Of a stretch of DNA of 8,793 nucleotides, positions 6,954 through 8,793 are shown piece after piece (the stretch's first letter is position 1; every line of letters starts with the position of its first letter). The stretch is from assembly GCA_944385595.1 (NCBI GenBank), contig CALWXY010000013.1:1-8793 (forward strand), in the 5' to 3' direction. The position numbers and the translations under genes were made by a program. Below the pieces are notes generated by a model that did not search any database, was not told the DNA's origin, and worked only from the letters and a program-made list of their open reading frames with translations. The stretch comes from an uncultured Oscillospiraceae bacterium. Its GTDB lineage: Bacteria; Bacillota; Clostridia; Oscillospirales; Oscillospiraceae.

Positions 6954-8249
6954 TCAGCCGATGGTAATGTGTTCGGTGGTGTAGCTTACCACCGATGTGG
7001 GTTTGAAAAACCAGACTGTCGCAACAGTGATTGGGCCGAGACGGCCGATATACATCACGAGAATCAGTATTATCCTCGCCCCGTCCCCCAGCTCGGGCGT
7101 GAGTCCCGCCGTGAGACCGACGGTGGCAAAGGCAGAAATGACCTCGAACAGCAGTCTTATAAAATCCTGTTCCGGCTCGAGTATGCACAGTGCGAACACT
7201 GCCAGTATGATGACGACGCCGGCCATTAGAATCACCACGAAGGCCTTTGAGACATCCGCATCGTCGATTCGGCGGCGGAACACTTCGCGGCGTCTGTTGG
7301 TGGCCGAAGACCATGCGGCCAGCAGAGCTGTGAACGCCGTCGCGGTTTTGATACCGCCTCCGGTTGATGCCGGAGATGCGCCGATGAACATGAGCAGGCA
7401 CATGACCATCAGCCCGGCGTTGGAAAAGGCAGCCATATTAACTGTGGAAAATCCTGCCGTTCTGGCGCTCACACTCTGAAAAAAGGCCTCCAGCGGACTG
7501 ATATCCTCCACCAGCCAGAGCAGGAGTGCGCCGACGGATATGAGAGCGGCTGTCATGGAGAGGACAATTTTGGTCTGCAGCGCCAGGCGGCGCCTTTTCC
7601 TGTAGGCCAGCAAATCCAGCACGACCAGGTATCCTATTCCGCCGGTCACGATTAGCGCGGCGGTGACAAGGCTCAGGCCCACGTCGTCGCCCAGACCTAC
7701 AAAGCCGTTCATATTGCCGCCCATCAGATCAAAGCCGGCGTTATTGAAACTGGAAACGGCGTGGAACAGACTCGTGCCGAGGGCTTCCAGAGGGGGAAAG
7801 TATCGCAGGAATACAGGAAACGAGAGGAGAACTCCCACACCCTCGGCGCAAAAGGTGATGAGCAGCACGGTTTTGAATATTGTACGTCTGTTTGCCAGCG
7901 AGCCTATATTCCACGACTCCTGAAGTATATCTCTGTGGTAGAGCCTCATCCTCTGCCCGGCCAGCAGGGTAACTCCTATGCCGATGGTGGCGGCGCCGAG
8001 ACCGCCGAATTGTATGAGCAGCATGATTACACAGCGGCCGAATACCGAGAAGGTCTCGGCGGTGTCCGTGACGACCAGGCCGGTGACGCAGGCGGCGCTG
8101 GTGGCTGTGAAAAGCGCATCCAGCGGGCGCACCACAGCTCCGGGATTGTGCGAGACCGGCAGCGTGAGCAGCACAGCGCCGACAAATATGATAATCAGAA
8201 AACAAAGAGCTATGGTTCGAGCCGGCGCCGCGGCCTTTCCACTGTTCAA
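6954..8249 (-). CDS. ktrB: Potassium uptake channel/transporter subunit, KtrB/TrkH family
   Basis: Inner-membrane ion-conducting subunit that works with the adjacent KtrA. It folds as four M1-P-M2 repeats (eight membrane helices). Numbering below is from the GTG at 8256-8258 (434 residues). Each repeat shows its filter glycine: SAACVTGL (Gly60), SSFNNAGFD (Gly175), SARTAGFST (Gly269) and SAFATVGLT (Gly381). The gating loop in the third repeat is conserved as GASPASTGGGIKT (293-305). A length of about 430 suits KtrB better than the longer enteric TrkH. I place the start at the TTG at 8247-8249 (431 residues) because AGGTG at 8258-8262 is eight bases from it. The same AGGTG runs into the upstream GTG codon, too close to serve that one. 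Transcription probably starts near 8282 from a consensus promoter. The whole family-conserved part is present under either start. Confidence 0.93.
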   Translation of the reverse strand: MNSGKAAAPARTIALCFLIIIFVGAVLLTLPVSHNPGAVVRPLDALFTATSAACVTGLVVTDTAETFSVFGRCVIMLLIQFGGLGAATIGIGVTLLAGQRMRLYHRDILQESWNIGSLANRRTIFKTVLLITFCAEGVGVLLSFPVFLRYFPPLEALGTSLFHAVSSFNNAGFDLMGGNMNGFVGLGDDVGLSLVTAALIVTGGIGYLVVLDLLAYRKRRRLALQTKIVLSMTAALISVGALLLWLVEDISPLEAFFQSVSARTAGFSTVNMAAFSNAGLMVMCLLMFIGASPASTGGGIKTATAFTALLAAWSSATNRRREVFRRRIDDADVSKAFVVILMAGVVIILAVFALCILEPEQDFIRLLFEVISAFATVGLTAGLTPELGDGARIILILVMYIGRLGPITVATVWFFKPTSVVSYTTEHITIG

Positions 8250-8257
8250 AGCTATCA

Positions 8258-8262
8258 CACCT
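8258..8262 (-). promoter_or_regulatory. Ribosome binding site that decides the ktrB start
   Basis: Minus-strand AGGTG (within AGAAGGTG) lies eight bases before the TTG at 8247-8249. Its last G is the first base of the alternative GTG codon, so a ribosome positioned here would choose TTG. Confidence 0.5.
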
Positions 8263-8288
8263 TCTGCAAATTATAGGTAGATATGGCT

Positions 8289-8317
8289 ATTATATTACCA
8301 AAGCCGTCCATTGTCAA
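8289..8317 (-). promoter_or_regulatory. Exact consensus sigma-70-type promoter of the ktrB operon
   Basis: On the minus strand the -35 is TTGACA (8312-8317), the spacer is 17 bases, and the -10 is TATAAT (8289-8294), a full twelve-of-twelve match with ideal spacing. The transcript should start near 8282, giving a leader of only about 33 bases before the TTG start. That is too short for a c-di-AMP riboswitch such as ydaO, so any control must act at the DNA level or on the protein. Confidence 0.85.
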
Positions 8318-8340
8318 CGCGGCGCGCCGCGGCATATTCT
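8311..8340 (+). promoter_or_regulatory. Candidate divergent promoter of the PRK06851-type gene
   Basis: TTGTCA (8311-8316, five of six -35 matches) is followed after 18 bases by TATTCT (8335-8340, four of six -10 matches). Transcription would start near 8347, leaving a leader of about 70 bases. The -35 box occupies the same seven base pairs as the opposite-strand -35 of the ktrB promoter. Confidence 0.45.
8318..8331. repeat. 14-bp perfect palindrome next to the overlapping -35 boxes
   Basis: The bases cgcggcgcgccgcg equal their own reverse complement. The palindrome abuts the ktrB -35 on its upstream side and lies wholly inside the spacer of the opposing promoter. This makes it a reasonable candidate operator for a dimeric regulator. 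GC-only palindromes also arise by chance in GC-rich DNA. Confidence 0.5.
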
Positions 8341-8347
8341 GTAACGA

Positions 8348-8401
8348 CGGGAGAGCAGCGTCTCCCGCCGCGAAGAACACGCCTCCGGCGCCGCCGGGGG
8401 C
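8348..8401 (+). other. Two hairpins in the predicted leader of the PRK06851-type mRNA
   Basis: The first hairpin pairs cgggaga (8348-8354) with tctcccg (8361-8367), 7 bp around a six-base loop. The second pairs gcctccggc (8381-8389) with gccgggggc (8393-8401), 9 bp with one G-U pair around a three-base loop. Neither is followed by a T run, so they are not intrinsic terminators. The second ends two bases before the AAAGG ribosome binding site. Confidence 0.45.
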
Positions 8402-8416
8402 AGAAAGGCAGGATAT

Positions 8417-8793
8417 ATGGATACGAAGCAGGCATCGTACTTTTTCCTCGGCGCGAACTCCGAAAAAGGCTTCCACTCCCTGTACGACGGCATGGCCGAC
8501 AGGGAGAGCGGCGACTACATCTGGCTGATAAAAGGCGGACCGGGCTGCGGAAAATCCAGCTTTATGCGAAAGATTGGCGAGGCGGCGCTGAGCGCCGGCT
8601 GCTCTGTCGAATTCACGAGGTGCTCCGGCGACCCGGATTCGCTTGACGCCGTGTACATACCCGAAAAGAAGCTGTGCTACGCCGACGCCACCTCGCCGCA
8701 CGTCATGGATGCGCAGCTCCCCGCTGCCGGGGACTCCTATCTCGACCTCGGGCAGTTCTACCGGCGCGGCGAGCTGCTCGCTCACAGGGCCGA
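8417..8793 (+). CDS. PRK06851-type P-loop ATPase, N-terminal part (3' end outside window)
   Basis: The frame is open from ATG 8417 to the window end, showing 125 residues. AAAGG at 8404-8408 gives an eight-base spacing. It starts with YFFLGANSEKGFHSLYD (8-24), followed by a Walker A motif at 40-47 (GGPGCGKS) and then SFMRKIGEAAL. A second conserved block reads RCSGDPDSLDAVYIPE (68-83) and is followed by DATSPHVMDAQLPAA (90-104). This order, with a P-loop after a GANS...GF start and then the CSxDPDSLDxV and D.T.PH blocks, matches from memory the clostridial PRK06851 family, proteins of about 350 residues with nucleotide-binding motifs and no established function. It should be a cytosolic NTP-binding protein. 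It is read divergently from the potassium operon across 158 bases. Confidence 0.82.
   Translation, partial: MDTKQASYFFLGANSEKGFHSLYDGMADRESGDYIWLIKGGPGCGKSSFMRKIGEAALSAGCSVEFTRCSGDPDSLDAVYIPEKKLCYADATSPHVMDAQLPAAGDSYLDLGQFYRRGELLAHRA

Noticed and set aside
8270..8275. Second TATAAT on the minus strand downstream of the ktrB -10
   Set aside because: No -35-like sequence stands 16-18 bases upstream, and it would leave a leader too short to hold a comfortable ribosome site.
8250..8290. c-di-AMP or potassium riboswitch before ktrB
   Set aside because: The predicted leader is about 33 bases, too short for any known class.
8348..8367. Hairpin as a terminator
   Set aside because: No T run follows the stem on either strand, and it lies inside the predicted leader of the ATPase gene.
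8283..8646. Plus-strand frames at 8283-8528 and 8311-8646
   Set aside because: They lie in other frames over the start of the P-loop ATPase gene, which has the Walker A motif and a ribosome binding site in its own frame, although it lacks a stop codon within the window.
1..8793. CRISPR array, insertion sequence, tRNA or rRNA gene, phage or defence system
   Set aside because: No regularly spaced repeats, no transposase or integrase frame, no cloverleaf or rRNA-like stretch, and all coding regions fit housekeeping or transport families.

Overview
The window looks like a piece of an anaerobic, spore-forming Firmicute chromosome, probably a GC-rich member of Clostridia (Oscillospiraceae-like). 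This is inferred from gene content. A NodB deacetylase of the sporulation PdaB type, an aldo/keto reductase with a two-cluster ferredoxin tail, a KtrAB potassium system, a PRK06851-type ATPase and an extracellular domain typical of clostridial M56/BlaR1-like proteins all point that way. No ribosomal RNA gene was available to confirm it. Coding density is high, every gap is under 160 bases, and I see no mobile element, CRISPR array or tRNA.

Layout. (1) Bases 1-702, plus strand: 3' end of a gene for an extracellular domain, converging on argH (740-2119, minus) across a shared perfect-stem terminator. (2) Bases 2120-2252: a compact divergent promoter region serving argH and a plus-strand pair, the Fe-S aldo/keto reductase (2253-3281) and an NSS-family sodium symporter (3305-4708), 23 bases apart and closed by a strong terminator. 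(3) Bases 4750-8249, minus strand: a likely four-gene transcription unit in the order ktrB/trkH, ktrA/trkA, HAD phosphatase, PdaB-like deacetylase, with gaps of 16, 10 and 72 bases. It is preceded by an exact consensus promoter (TTGACA, 17 bases, TATAAT). (4) Bases 8417-8793, plus strand: the 5' part of a P-loop ATPase of the PRK06851 type, cut by the window edge. It is read divergently from the potassium operon.

How the genes fit together. KtrB and KtrA should form one membrane potassium-uptake complex. The HAD phosphatase is translationally linked to ktrA, because its Shine-Dalgarno overlaps the ktrA stop codon. The link from potassium uptake to the cell-wall deacetylase is only positional. 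The reductase and symporter are probably co-transcribed, perhaps pairing uptake of an organic solute with its reduction, but no substrate can be read from the sequence.

I do not find a clearly new multi-gene system. The most unusual region is the 158-base gap between ktrB and the ATPase gene. It holds a perfect sigma-70-type promoter, an opposing promoter whose -35 box lies on the same seven bases, a 14-base perfect palindrome directly beside them, and two hairpins in the predicted leader of the ATPase mRNA. Other points of note are a symporter lacking the usual arginine of the extracellular gate and a deacetylase lacking the second aspartate of the TFDD motif.
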